This document shows, piece after piece, positions 1 through 8,376 of a stretch of 64,000 nt of DNA; position 1 is the first letter of the stretch; every line of letters starts with the position of its first letter. The notes beneath the pieces are model-generated. The model was not told where the DNA came from and ran no database searches. It saw nothing but the letters and a program-made list of their open reading frames with translations. This stretch comes from Oribacterium parvum ACB1 (GTDB taxonomy: Bacteria; Bacillota; Clostridia; Lachnospirales; Lachnospiraceae). The position numbers were made by a program, and so were the translations under genes. The stretch covers positions 196,001 to 260,000 of the forward strand of contig NZ_KE148312.1 of the NCBI RefSeq assembly GCF_000238055.2. The letters are read 5' to 3'.

Positions 1-804
1 CTAAAGGAAACAGGACTTCCCATTGGCAGCATCGGCCTTCACCACAATGATCTTGCAGAAAAGGAGGATGAGGCAGAGCTTGGCTACTGGCTGGGAGTTG
101 ATTATTGGGGACAGGGCCTTGTGCCGGAGGCGGCAAGAGAGCTGCTGCGTCATGCCTTTCTTGATCTGAACCTTGTTCGTATCTGGTGTGGTTATTATGA
201 TGGTAACGATAAATCAAAGCGTGTTCAGGAAAAGCTGGGATTCAAGTATCAATGGACTACCGGAGATGCACCTGTGCCACAGATGGGCGAAACAAGAAAG
301 GGACACGTAAGCCTACTAACGAAAGAAGAGTGGGGAAAGCTCATTACGCTTTATACCCCATCTTTGGAAGATCTTTGGTTTCTACAAAAGATGATGGCAG
401 ATATGGAAACCATGTCGTATAACCGGGCATGGGGAGGTACAATTCCTTTTCCGAAAGAGGAATGGCGTGGCTGGTATGATTACTGGATTATAAAGCACGA
501 AGGCAAACGATATTACAGATATTTAAAGGATAACACCGGTCATTTTATTGGAGAGATTGCCTATCATTACGATAGTGATCGAAAGCTTTATCTCGCAGAT
601 ATCATAGTCTATGCTCCATACAGAAAAAAAGGCTATGGCGGAATTGGATTGGATTTGCTGTGCAATGCCGCTAAACAGAATGGCGTAAAACTGCTCTATG
701 ACGATCTCGCCATAGATAATCCGGCAATCACAATGTTTCTAAAGAATGGATTTATGGAAGAATACAGAACACACGAAATAATCATGCTAAAAAAAGAACT
801 GTGA
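1..804 (+). CDS. Tandem GNAT N-acetyltransferase, 5' end cut by window
   Basis: The frame is open from base 1, so the start lies outside the window; the first internal start-like codon (GTG at 121) falls in the middle of a conserved domain and is not the true start. The visible 267 residues hold the end of one GNAT domain (ELGYWLGVDYWGQG, the acetyl-CoA pyrophosphate-binding region, then EKLGFKY) and a second GNAT domain from about residue 150 with VYAPYRKKGYGG and FLKNGF. Two GNAT folds in one chain occur in aminoglycoside- and peptide-modifying families, but the substrate cannot be told. The protein is cytosolic. The family call is firm; the specific function is unknown. Confidence 0.9.
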   Translation, partial: LKETGLPIGSIGLHHNDLAEKEDEAELGYWLGVDYWGQGLVPEAARELLRHAFLDLNLVRIWCGYYDGNDKSKRVQEKLGFKYQWTTGDAPVPQMGETRKGHVSLLTKEEWGKLITLYTPSLEDLWFLQKMMADMETMSYNRAWGGTIPFPKEEWRGWYDYWIIKHEGKRYYRYLKDNTGHFIGEIAYHYDSDRKLYLADIIVYAPYRKKGYGGIGLDLLCNAAKQNGVKLLYDDLAIDNPAITMFLKNGFMEEYRTHEIIMLKKEL

Positions 805-818
805 AGATAGATTTCTCA

Positions 819-977
819 CTACTTTTTGACACCGAAAAATATTAAAGCAATTCCCAACAGAGCAAGAAGAACTCTCCACACTATACCGGATAGTCCCAGC
901 ATCATCGGAAGTGGAAGTGTTGCGCTGATTAAAAGAATAATAAATCCGACTATTATCAAAACAGTACCCTTTTTCAT
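819..977 (-). CDS. Small two-helix membrane protein (52 aa)
   Basis: This is a short gene read on the minus strand. ATG at 977 is preceded by a good ribosome site (GGAGG, 5 bases upstream). The product starts with MKKGT and has two hydrophobic segments (about residues 5-21 and 33-49), ending in GVKK, a typical hairpin membrane protein with cytosolic lysines. It converges with the GNAT gene, and the two stops are only 15 bases apart. I do not recognise a family. The ribosome site and helix pattern make it a likely real gene. Confidence 0.55.
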   Translation of the reverse strand: MKKGTVLIIVGFIILLISATLPLPMMLGLSGIVWRVLLALLGIALIFFGVKK

Positions 978-1382
978 AATGCCTCCATTTTTTAGTTAAT
1001 ATTTAAATCAAATCTTTTTCATTGCCCCTTAATGACCATGAACAAAATGATAATATAGGGAAAAGAATTGATGCTTGAAAATCTCGTACAACTATAGGTA
1101 TTCTATCAGAAAAATTCTATAAATTGAATCTTCATGATAAAAAATGATAGTAAACGCAAGAATCCAGCCAAAGACCCGGGAGGAATTTATTATGCCGGAA
1201 TATGGCAGGAACTGGTTCTGAAGGACAATAAAGATTCGGAAAATTGGGCAAAGAGCATGTTTTGATGTGCAAAATTATGCACATTTCTATTACAAAGGAC
1301 AGATTATTTTTGCTCCATGGATGAATGAAAAGTCACAGAGATTACCTTAGCCGGATCACGAGAGCAAAGGAGGCAACTGAAC
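978..1382 (+). other. Gap with degraded coding remnants
   Basis: No intact gene is seen. A 43-codon frame (1134-1265, MIKNDSKRKNPAKDPGG...) and a stretch in another frame (1270-1350, QNYAHFYYKGQI...) read like pieces of ordinary protein, but stops and a frame change break them. They may be remains of one decayed gene; the family is not recognised. The ribosome site for the next gene (AAAGGAGG) lies at 1366-1374. Confidence 0.3.
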
Positions 1383-2309
1383 TTGATTATTAACACGGGA
1401 CAGAGGACGGACATTCCCGCCTTCTATGCGGAATGGTTTGCAAACAGGCTGAAAGAGGGCTTTGTTTGTGTACGAAATCCCTATAATCCGAATCAAGTCA
1501 GTCGCTACCGTCTTGATCCTTCCGTGGTGGATGTCATTGGTTTTTGCACGAAAAATCCGGCTCCCATGTTCCCGTTTATGGAGCTTTTAAAGTCGTATGG
1601 ACAATACTGGTTTGTTAGCATTACACCTTATGGAAAAGATATAGAACCGAATGTGCCGGATAAACATTTGCTCATAGAGCATTTCAAGCATCTTTCCATG
1701 CAGCTGGGAGTGAATTCTATCGGGTGGCGATACGACCCGATTTTTCTGTCTGAAAGATATAGCAAAGACTATCATTTGAAAGCATTTGAGCAGATTGCTA
1801 CGGCATTGGAAGGATATACGAAAACCGTTGTTATCAGCTTTGTAGACCTTTACCCAAAGGTGAAGCGGAACTTTCCGGAGCTTCAGGCGCTTGAGAAGGA
1901 AGACAGACTTCTACTGGGAAAGTCTATGATTGAGATTGCTCATGCCCATGGCATGGCCTTGAAGCCCTGTGCGGAGGGAGATGAACTGGCTGAGTATGGG
2001 GCAGATTGCGGTGGATGTATGCTTATCAGCGACTATGAGAAAGCCATTGGAAAACGCTTGCATGTTCCCAAAAAGAAGGGGGCAAGAGCAGACTGTGCTT
2101 GTTATCTTTCCTGCGATATCGGCGCCTATAACAGCTGTAAGCACCTTTGCAAATATTGCTATGCCAATGCAGAACCCTCTACCGTTATGAAGCAAAGCCG
2201 ACTGCATGATCCGAAATCCCCATTCTTAATCGGGAATTACGAGAAAAATGACAGTATTCATGATGTGCCCCAGCAGTCCTGGGTGGATGGACAAATGAGC
2301 CTATTTTAG
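1383..2309 (+). CDS. DUF1848 family protein with CxxxCxxC motif
   Basis: This 308-residue protein opens with the family signature RTDIPAFYAEWF and fits DUF1848 in length and layout. It uses a TTG start, chosen because AAAGGAGG sits 8 bases upstream and the N-terminus matches the family. The C-terminal third is cysteine-rich (C238, C240, C244, C252, C256, C259). C252-x3-C256-x2-C259 has the spacing used by radical-SAM enzymes to hold a 4Fe-4S cluster, and the family is often compared with spore photoproduct lyase. The reaction is not known. It is likely cytosolic and oxygen-sensitive. It stands alone, followed by a purine-rich 170-base gap. Confidence 0.85.
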   Translation: MIINTGQRTDIPAFYAEWFANRLKEGFVCVRNPYNPNQVSRYRLDPSVVDVIGFCTKNPAPMFPFMELLKSYGQYWFVSITPYGKDIEPNVPDKHLLIEHFKHLSMQLGVNSIGWRYDPIFLSERYSKDYHLKAFEQIATALEGYTKTVVISFVDLYPKVKRNFPELQALEKEDRLLLGKSMIEIAHAHGMALKPCAEGDELAEYGADCGGCMLISDYEKAIGKRLHVPKKKGARADCACYLSCDIGAYNSCKHLCKYCYANAEPSTVMKQSRLHDPKSPFLIGNYEKNDSIHDVPQQSWVDGQMSLF

Positions 2310-2339
2310 TCCCTCGTTGACAGTAAATGTAGCGCAACT

Positions 2340-2440
2340 TATACTGAAGAGCATATAGAGTAGGAAAGCGGAAGGAAGTAAGGAAGGAAGCAGGGAAGCA
2401 AGGGAGCAAGTAAAGGAGTAAACAAGGAAGGTAGAGCAAC
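2340..2440. repeat. Purine-rich GGAAG/AAGG low-complexity tract
   Basis: The gap between the DUF1848 and MBL genes is an irregular run of GGAAG, GAAGC and AAGG words on the plus strand. It is neither coding nor a clear hairpin. It may be simple replication slippage; no function is claimed. Confidence 0.5.
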
Positions 2441-2483
2441 AATATCCATAGCGAGAAAGCAAAATATTTTACGGAGTAACATC

Positions 2484-3170
2484 ATGAAAGTAACGTATCT
2501 AAACCACAGCGGTTTTTTGCTGGAATTAGAAGACTGCTATATTATTTTTGACTATTACAGGGGAGAATTACCGCCTCTGAACAAGAAAAAAGAAGTATTT
2601 GTTTTTTGCAGTCACGTCCATGGGGATCATTATAATCCGAAGATTTTTTCCTTGCTCGACAGGCAGGGGATGAAGTATCAAGCGGTATTGGCAAGCGATA
2701 TACGGGATAAAAAGCGATTGTCGGAGATAAGCCATTGCTTTGTCGAAGCCGATAAAAGCTATCCGCTGAATCATGGAATTCAGCTTGAGACCCTGCTTTC
2801 CAATGATAGCGGAGTTGCCTTTATACTAAAAACAAAGGATGGCTCTATCTATCATGCCGGGGACTTAAACGATTGGTATTGGGAGGGGGAGCCGGAAGAA
2901 GATAATCGGAGGCTCCGCGATATTTTTCACAGGGAGATTTCGCGAATCAAAGGCAGACATTTTGACCTTGCCTTCGTTCCCCTTGATCCGAGACTGGAAG
3001 CGCACTATGCTGACGGGATTCTGTATTTCCTTGAAAATGTGGATTGCGATGCCATATTTCCGATGCATTACTGGGGAGAGCCCGATGTGATTCAACGCTT
3101 TATTACAGAATATCCTAAGTACCGCTCACGGATCAAAAACACGGAAACAGCGAAAGGAGAAAAGCTATGA
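2484..3170 (+). CDS. MBL-fold metal-dependent hydrolase (UlaG-like)
   Basis: The 228-residue product begins MKVTYLNHSGFLLELED and carries the metallo-beta-lactamase metal motif HVHGDH at residues 44-49, a second metal ligand region AGDL near 125 and a late HYWGE histidine. This matches the UlaG/YtnP-type short MBL hydrolases that act on phospho-ester or lactone substrates; the substrate here is unknown. The stop overlaps the start of the next gene by 4 bases (ATGA), so the two are co-translated. Confidence 0.85.
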   Translation: MKVTYLNHSGFLLELEDCYIIFDYYRGELPPLNKKKEVFVFCSHVHGDHYNPKIFSLLDRQGMKYQAVLASDIRDKKRLSEISHCFVEADKSYPLNHGIQLETLLSNDSGVAFILKTKDGSIYHAGDLNDWYWEGEPEEDNRRLRDIFHREISRIKGRHFDLAFVPLDPRLEAHYADGILYFLENVDCDAIFPMHYWGEPDVIQRFITEYPKYRSRIKNTETAKGEKL

Positions 3171-3523
3171 AGTTTAAGATGATTCACGAGAATTTGAATG
3201 TATCCGATTTGGACCGTTCCCTTCGATTCTACGAGGAAGCCCTCGACTTACATGAGGTGAGAAGGAAGACCAGCGAAGACTTTATCATAGTGTATTTGAA
3301 AAGCGATGTCGGTGATTTTGAGTTGGAGCTTACCTGGCTGAAAGACCACCCTCAGGCTTATGACCTTGGAGAATGCGAATTCCATCTGGCATTTCAGGTG
3401 GATAACTTTGAAGAAGCACATAAAAAGCACAAGGAGATGGGCTGCATTTGCTTTGAAAATGAAGCCATGGGCATCTATTTCATTGAAGACCCGGATGGAT
3501 ACTGGCTGGAGGTTTTGCCATAA
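3167..3523 (+). CDS. VOC / glyoxalase I-like protein
   Basis: This 118-residue single-domain VOC protein starts KFKMIHENLNVSDLDRSLRF, with the metal-ligand histidine at position 7, and ends IEDPDGYWLEVL, which supplies the C-terminal glutamate ligand. EFHLAFQV in the middle supplies another histidine. The length and order match lactoylglutathione lyase-like (GloA-type) enzymes that detoxify methylglyoxal, although many VOC proteins do other chemistry. Coupling to the MBL hydrolase is suggestive because the glyoxalase II step uses an MBL enzyme, but that MBL protein is not a typical GloB. The link is inference. Confidence 0.85.
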   Translation: MKFKMIHENLNVSDLDRSLRFYEEALDLHEVRRKTSEDFIIVYLKSDVGDFELELTWLKDHPQAYDLGECEFHLAFQVDNFEEAHKKHKEMGCICFENEAMGIYFIEDPDGYWLEVLP

Positions 3524-3560
3524 GGTCACCGATTCGGAGCAGTAAAAAATCAGAAGTTTA

Positions 3561-3880
3561 TGCAGTATAGGTCTAAAATGAGAGTGATTTGAGCTCATCA
3601 GTACTTGCAAAAATCTACGAAGCGAAGGACTGTAGACATCAATAAGCTGAAGCGACAGATGCAGTATAGGTATGAAAGAGAGCAATCTGAGCCCGCCGGT
3701 ACTTGCGAAAAACAAAGGTACTGTAGTTTTTCGCTTAGTACCGCTGCAGGGCGAGGTTAGCGGGAGCGTGCTCGATTTCATACCTATACTGCATCGGAGC
3801 TTACTTCTTTAATAGTTACAGTTTTTCGCTACGTGGCGAGGCTAGCGAGAGCGTGCTCCGTTTCAGACCTATATTGTTTA
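3561..3880. repeat. Nested MITE-like palindromic element
   Basis: No gene lies here. The inner unit 3658-3795 has perfect 20-bp terminal inverted repeats (GATGCAGTATAGGTATGAAA at 3658-3677 and its complement at 3776-3795) and an inner hairpin built on GGTACTTGCGAAAAAC / GTTTTTCGCTTAGTACC. It is flanked by a second, diverged pair: a left half at 3561-3657 (GCAGTATAGGTCTAAAA) and a right half at 3796-3880 (CAGACCTATATTGT). The order left1-left2-right2-right1 is what one copy inserted into another would give. A short relative lies at 34039-34105. Confidence 0.7.
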
Positions 3881-3969
3881 GAAAATTTTTTGATTTTTAC
3901 AGCCTCATTTAGAGACCTCCGATAAGAAAAATAACATCCATATTTTCTAAAACCAAAAGCCCTTTTCTT

Positions 3970-5487
3970 TCAGACATGTGTTCTCACATCACTCTTCTTT
4001 AGGTACAGAATGCCGATGCCCAGTGCTGCGAAAATATAAAAGGCACAGCTTAAGAGGAGAATCGGAAAGTTCAGCTCTCCGGTGATAGAAGTGCTGCCCA
4101 TACCGTAAATCAGCGTGGAATAGGGCAGGGCATAGTAGGCTCCTTTCACGGTCAGTGTGAAGCCTGCTAAGCTACCCAGAAAAGCCAGCGCGATGGGGAG
4201 GGCAAAGGAGTGGAAAAACATGGACAGGGTGCTTTGCAGGGCCGTAATGGCGGCAATGGAAAGGACAGCGGAAAGGATTCGTATCCAAAAGATGGCAGGA
4301 ACATCTCCCGGAAGACCGAGAATCTTACCGCTTAGAAGATAAATAAAAGTAATCCAGACCATGCAGAGCGTGCCGAGAAGCGTTGCGGTAAACCATTTGT
4401 CCCGAATCAGTTTTCCGGGGGAAGTGACGGTTAAAATCAGGTTCCAGTTACTGCCCTGATGCTCCATTCGCCATAGAAGACTGCAAAGAATGCCGATGAG
4501 GGGAGCCAGGAAAAACATTCCCAGAAACAGGGATTGTTGAGTCCAGAGATCCTCCCAAGTATATTGTAAGACACCCTGATTTTGCACAAAATTTACCGTT
4601 CCAATCAGTGCCGAAATCAAGGGAATCAGAAGGAAAGGAATCCAGATGGGGTTCCTTTTTAACTTGATAAATTCTGGGGACAAGCTGCTGTGCAGACTAC
4701 GGCTTACTTTTTGCCTGTGGAGAGAAAACAAAGCTTCTCCCTGCTCCGTGCTGGTGAAAAGAAGGAGACCCAGCAGAAAAGTGCCGATGAGGTAAAGCAG
4801 GCTTAGCAAAATATCGGAAATAGGGATGGACCTTAGACTCAGGCTCATGATTCTTGCTGCGCGGTCATAGTCCATACCGATAGGGCTTAAGGAAAGGAAA
4901 ACGGACCAGGGAGTCCACATGTCTGTGCTGATAAAGGCCAGAAATAAGCCGGCCAGGGTACCGCCGAAGGCGATGGAAAGGGCTGCAAACTGGCTGGAAA
5001 ACAGCAGGGAAAGTGTGCATTGAAGCTGATAAAGAATCATTCCGCCGATAAGTTCCGAGAAGAACAGAACGGGAACAATATGTGACGGAATATCTCCGGT
5101 AAAACCTAAGACCTTTCCCCCGATAAGAACCATGCCGATTTGGAAACTACAAAATAGGACAAGGGTAATAAAACCGAAGAAAAGCTTTCCCAGATAGATA
5201 GACGCTCTGCTTTCCAGGGTGGGAAGAAGGTTCCACATAGCGCCTTTGTGTTCCATGTCCACAGACTGGGAGGCAATTACCGCCATAAGTACGGACAGAA
5301 CCAGGGTGTTAATGATGGGAAGCGCATAAAAGATATTTAACCATGGTTCGGAAGAAGATTTTACGCCATAAAACAGATAGGCATCATCTAAAATCAGTGC
5401 AGCGAGGAAAAGCAAAGGAAAATGCTTATGGCGCGCTTTTTGAAACTCGATAGAAACAATTTTCGGGATATTGCTTAGGGTGTTCAT
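3970..5487 (-). CDS. Fused double permease of a lantibiotic-immunity-type ABC transporter
   Basis: The 505-residue membrane protein is two homologous ABC-2 permeases in one chain. Residues about 1-250 and 265-505 repeat the same pattern, including HKGAMWNLL...GKVLGFTGDIP in the first half and HQGSNWNLI...GKILGLPGDVP in the second. Each half has about six transmembrane segments. This corresponds to the LanE and LanG subunits of lantibiotic self-protection and bacitracin-type transporters, which are usually separate genes. It overlaps the upstream ATPase gene by 4 bases (ATGA) and surely pairs with it. The likely role is to clear peptide antibiotics from the membrane; the exact substrate is unknown. 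No lantibiotic precursor gene is visible nearby. Confidence 0.88.
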   Translation of the reverse strand: MNTLSNIPKIVSIEFQKARHKHFPLLFLAALILDDAYLFYGVKSSSEPWLNIFYALPIINTLVLSVLMAVIASQSVDMEHKGAMWNLLPTLESRASIYLGKLFFGFITLVLFCSFQIGMVLIGGKVLGFTGDIPSHIVPVLFFSELIGGMILYQLQCTLSLLFSSQFAALSIAFGGTLAGLFLAFISTDMWTPWSVFLSLSPIGMDYDRAARIMSLSLRSIPISDILLSLLYLIGTFLLGLLLFTSTEQGEALFSLHRQKVSRSLHSSLSPEFIKLKRNPIWIPFLLIPLISALIGTVNFVQNQGVLQYTWEDLWTQQSLFLGMFFLAPLIGILCSLLWRMEHQGSNWNLILTVTSPGKLIRDKWFTATLLGTLCMVWITFIYLLSGKILGLPGDVPAIFWIRILSAVLSIAAITALQSTLSMFFHSFALPIALAFLGSLAGFTLTVKGAYYALPYSTLIYGMGSTSITGELNFPILLLSCAFYIFAALGIGILYLKKSDVRTHV

Positions 5488-6212
5488 AAAGACTCCTTTC
5501 CGCCGGTCATTTCCAGAAATGCCTCTTCCAGACTTTTTCCGTTACATTCCAGGTCCTTAAGAGGCCCTTCATAGAGTAGCTGTCCATGGTGAATGATCCC
5601 GACTTGACTTGCCATTTGCTCTATTTCACTGAGAAGATGGCTGGAAATGATGACCGTCATATTTCTTTCTTTAGGAAGAGATACAATCAGCTCCCGGATT
5701 TCTTGTATGCCGGCAGGATCCAAGCCGTTTGTGGGCTCATCCAGGATCAGAAGCTTCGGATTTCCCAAAATGGCCATAGCGATACCGAGACGTTGTTTCA
5801 TACCCAGAGAATAACTGCTGAGCTTCTTATCTCTTTGTTCATAGAGCCGGACGGTTTTCAGTGCCGAGGCAATTTCTTCTTCCTTAACGCCCTTTAATTT
5901 CTGCACAATCTGCATATTTTCCAGTCCGCTTAAATGCCCGTAACCGCCGGGATTTTCAATGAGACTTCCGGTCTTTTGAAGAAGAGAAAGTCGATTCTTG
6001 GAATTTATCGTTTTTCCCAGAAACTGAATCTTTCCTTCACTAGGGTGAATCAAGCCCAGAATCATTTTGAGCGTAGTGCTTTTTCCTGCTCCATTGGGGC
6101 CTAAGAAGCCGTAAACGCATTTCTCCGGAACAGATAGAGAAAGGTCTTTTACACGGTAGGTATTTCCGCTTTTTTTGCTAAGATGCTGTGTTTCCAGAAT
6201 ATAGTTCATCAT
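5484..6212 (-). CDS. ABC transporter ATPase, lantibiotic-immunity / BcrA type
   Basis: The ATPase has Walker A GPNGAGKST, signature SLGMKQR (a form common in BcrA/LanF proteins), Walker B LLILDEPTNGLDPAG and an H-loop SSHLL. I chose the ATG at 6212: an earlier in-frame ATG at 6224 reads ATGGAGG, and its GGAGG is the ribosome site for ATGATG downstream. The result is 242 residues. It forms an operon with the fused permease and is divergent from the two-component system at 6380, a classical arrangement for antibiotic sensing and detoxification. Three ACCTT repeats in the intergenic region are the likely control site. Confidence 0.9.
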   Translation of the reverse strand: MMNYILETQHLSKKSGNTYRVKDLSLSVPEKCVYGFLGPNGAGKSTTLKMILGLIHPSEGKIQFLGKTINSKNRLSLLQKTGSLIENPGGYGHLSGLENMQIVQKLKGVKEEEIASALKTVRLYEQRDKKLSSYSLGMKQRLGIAMAILGNPKLLILDEPTNGLDPAGIQEIRELIVSLPKERNMTVIISSHLLSEIEQMASQVGIIHHGQLLYEGPLKDLECNGKSLEEAFLEMTGGKESL

Positions 6213-6267
6213 TTTTTCCTCCATGTGTTTGTTTACGGTAGGAGAATAGCGAAGGAAGCTTATGGGA

Positions 6268-6294
6268 ACCTTGTGTGTACCTTATGTTTACCTT
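6268..6294. promoter_or_regulatory. Three ACCTT direct repeats, candidate response-regulator site
   Basis: ACCTT occurs at 6268, 6279 and 6290, exactly 11 bases apart, so all face the same side of the helix. The site lies between the divergent ABC operon (start 6212) and the OmpR-type regulator (start 6380). OmpR-family regulators of antibiotic-immunity transporters commonly bind such tandem repeats near the -35 region. On the minus strand a TATTCT-like -10 follows at a suitable distance. Binding is inferred. Confidence 0.45.
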
Positions 6295-6379
6295 AAGAAA
6301 TGAAAAAAACTATGGGGAAAGAGGGGGAGACAGGCTATAGTAGGACGGGTAAGGACAGACGGCAGCAGGAGACAAAATC

Positions 6380-7087
6380 ATGGAAAAAGAAAATTGTAAA
6401 ATTTTGGTGGTGGATGATGAGAAAGAGCTTAGAGAACTTTTGCAGGAACTATTAAGAAAAGAAGGGTATCTTTCCGTGGAGGTCGCTTCTTCTTGTAAAG
6501 AAGCGGAAGCGAAGCTTTCAGAGAATTGCTATCAGCTGATTCTTTTGGATGTCATGCTGACCGATGGCAATGGCTTTGATTTTTATAAACAGCAAAAAAG
6601 GGAAGGTCTTCTTTCCGAAGTTCCGGTGATTTTTCTCTCTGCAAGGGACGAGGATAGGGCTCGTTTGCAAGGCTTGGGACTGGGAGCGGATGACTACATT
6701 ACCAAGCCTTTTCTCCCGGAAGAGCTCATTCTGAGAATTGCCGCCGTGCTGAGAAGAACCTGTCATTTGGAGGAGAAGGAGCAGGGCGTGCAGCTTGGGG
6801 AATCGCTGGTTTCCATTGATGCAGGAACAGTGATACGACAAGGAGAAAAGCTTTCTTTAACGGCTAAGGAGCTGGCACTTTTTTCTATCCTATACCGGAA
6901 TAAGGGGAAAATTGTTACCACGGATACCCTCTGCGATGCCCTTTGGCCGGATGGGAATTTCGGATTGGAAAGTTCACTGCTTGTGCACATGCGACATTTA
7001 CGGGAAAAGATAGAAAAAGAGCCCTCTAAACCCCTATTTCTACTGACCGTAAGGGGCCTTGGCTATAAATTGGAGATGGGAAGATGA
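6380..7087 (+). CDS. OmpR-family response regulator
   Basis: The 235-residue protein has a receiver domain (residues about 7-120: acidic pair D12/D13, phospho-acceptor D57 in LILLDVML, conserved K109 in DDYITKPF) and a C-terminal winged-helix DNA-binding domain ending in TVRGLGYKL. It is the partner of the kinase that overlaps it by 4 bases. Given the divergent peptide-antibiotic transporter, it most likely activates that operon through the ACCTT repeats upstream. Confidence 0.93.
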   Translation: MEKENCKILVVDDEKELRELLQELLRKEGYLSVEVASSCKEAEAKLSENCYQLILLDVMLTDGNGFDFYKQQKREGLLSEVPVIFLSARDEDRARLQGLGLGADDYITKPFLPEELILRIAAVLRRTCHLEEKEQGVQLGESLVSIDAGTVIRQGEKLSLTAKELALFSILYRNKGKIVTTDTLCDALWPDGNFGLESSLLVHMRHLREKIEKEPSKPLFLLTVRGLGYKLEMGR

Positions 7088-8295
7088 GAGGGAATAGAGA
7101 ACGGAAAATGCAGCTGATTGCTCTTGTGGTTTTGTTGACGATATTCCTACTGTTTGCAGACCTTTTGTTTTTTGGAATTTTTTTATCTCGAAGCGGTATG
7201 CCTTTTTATCCCGACAGTGAGGAGATTATGGAGTATTTACATAAGGAAAATGACGAGTACCGCTTAGAGGAAGAGGAAGCCGAAAAACTCTCCGGGGCTC
7301 GGCAATTTGCCATGCTCCTCGACAATGGAGGAAATATCCTTTGGAGTGAGTTCCTGCCGAAAGAGCTCCAAAAAAGCTATACCTTACAGGATGTGGCAAA
7401 GTTTACCCGTTATTATCTGGAGGGGTATCCGGTGCGAACCTATGTGGTTCCGGAAGGCTTATTGATTATTGGGCAAAAGAAAGAGCAGATTTGGAAATAT
7501 ACTCTGGAATATGATGAGAATGCTGTTCGAAATCTTATAGAGCTTCTACCGCTTCTTTTTCTCGCCAATGCGGTCATTCTTGTTTCCGTTCCCATATGGA
7601 TACAGAAGAAACGGGCAAAGCAAAAAGAGGAAGAGCGTACGGAATGGATTGCCGGGGTTTCCCATGATATTCGAACGCCCCTTGCGATTGCTCTGGGAAA
7701 TGCGGAAATGATTGCGGCTACCACGGAATCGGAAGAAATCAAAGATCGTGCGCTAAGGATTGAGAAGCAGGGGCTTCGTCTTCGTCGCCTTGTAGAGAAC
7801 CTGAATCTTTTCAGTAAGCTTTCTTTTGGCTATGGTAACTTGGAGAAGGAAAAAATCCAAGTGAGCCGTTTTCTTCGAAAGACGATTACGGAAATGCGGA
7901 ATCAGACAGAGGATGAAAGGGTGCAGTTCAACTTGGATATTGAGGAAGATTTGCAGAGCTTGGAACTGTGCTTCAATGAAAATCTAATGGAAAGAGCGCT
8001 GATGAACTTATTATACAACGCAGTGCAACATAATCCGGAGGGGTGCGAGATAACAGTTAAGTTATATCAGGATGAGAAAGCCCACGTGTTTCTCCATGTG
8101 GAGGATAACGGTTGCGGTTTAGAGAAAGCCGCTCTGGAAAGACTGAACCGGAAAAACTATGAGTGGGAGCCCAGCACAGGACAGCATGGATTGGGTTTAA
8201 AAATTGTAAAACAGGTGATCAGCCGTCATCGATGGAAAGTGCAGTTTGCAGAAGGAAGTCAAGGCGGATTTTTGTGTCGCATACAGATGAGATAA
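7084..8295 (+). CDS. Sensor histidine kinase
   Basis: The 403-residue kinase has two membrane segments (about 10-33 and 151-174) enclosing a roughly 115-residue outside domain. It then has the H-box GVSHDIRTPLAIA with phospho-acceptor H194, an N-box NLLYNAVQHNPEG, and G-boxes VEDNGCGLEK and GQHGLGLKIV. The order is complete and intact. Start overlap ATGA with the response regulator shows translational coupling. The extracellular domain is larger than in the intramembrane BceS kinases, so it could sense a peptide directly. The ligand is unknown. Confidence 0.92.
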   Translation: MRGNRERKMQLIALVVLLTIFLLFADLLFFGIFLSRSGMPFYPDSEEIMEYLHKENDEYRLEEEEAEKLSGARQFAMLLDNGGNILWSEFLPKELQKSYTLQDVAKFTRYYLEGYPVRTYVVPEGLLIIGQKKEQIWKYTLEYDENAVRNLIELLPLLFLANAVILVSVPIWIQKKRAKQKEEERTEWIAGVSHDIRTPLAIALGNAEMIAATTESEEIKDRALRIEKQGLRLRRLVENLNLFSKLSFGYGNLEKEKIQVSRFLRKTITEMRNQTEDERVQFNLDIEEDLQSLELCFNENLMERALMNLLYNAVQHNPEGCEITVKLYQDEKAHVFLHVEDNGCGLEKAALERLNRKNYEWEPSTGQHGLGLKIVKQVISRHRWKVQFAEGSQGGFLCRIQMR

Positions 8296-8334
8296 AAAAG
8301 TATTGCCTACATGGTTAGATTGTGCTAACATAGT

Positions 8335-8357
8335 TATTGAACGAGTGTCGGTCAATA
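8335..8357. promoter_or_regulatory. Candidate TetR operator upstream of the regulator
   Basis: A 23-bp imperfect palindrome has arms TATTGAaCGA and TCGgTCAATA around a 3-base centre. It ends 19 bases before the TetR start, a position suited to autorepression. Its GAACGA and TCGGTC core words recur in the palindrome before the next gene (9086-9105). Confidence 0.55.
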
Positions 8358-8376
8358 ATAGATTGGCGGTGATGAT

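Noticed and set aside
3248-3781. 177-residue minus-strand frame
   Set aside because: It is antisense to the VOC gene and runs into the palindromic element.
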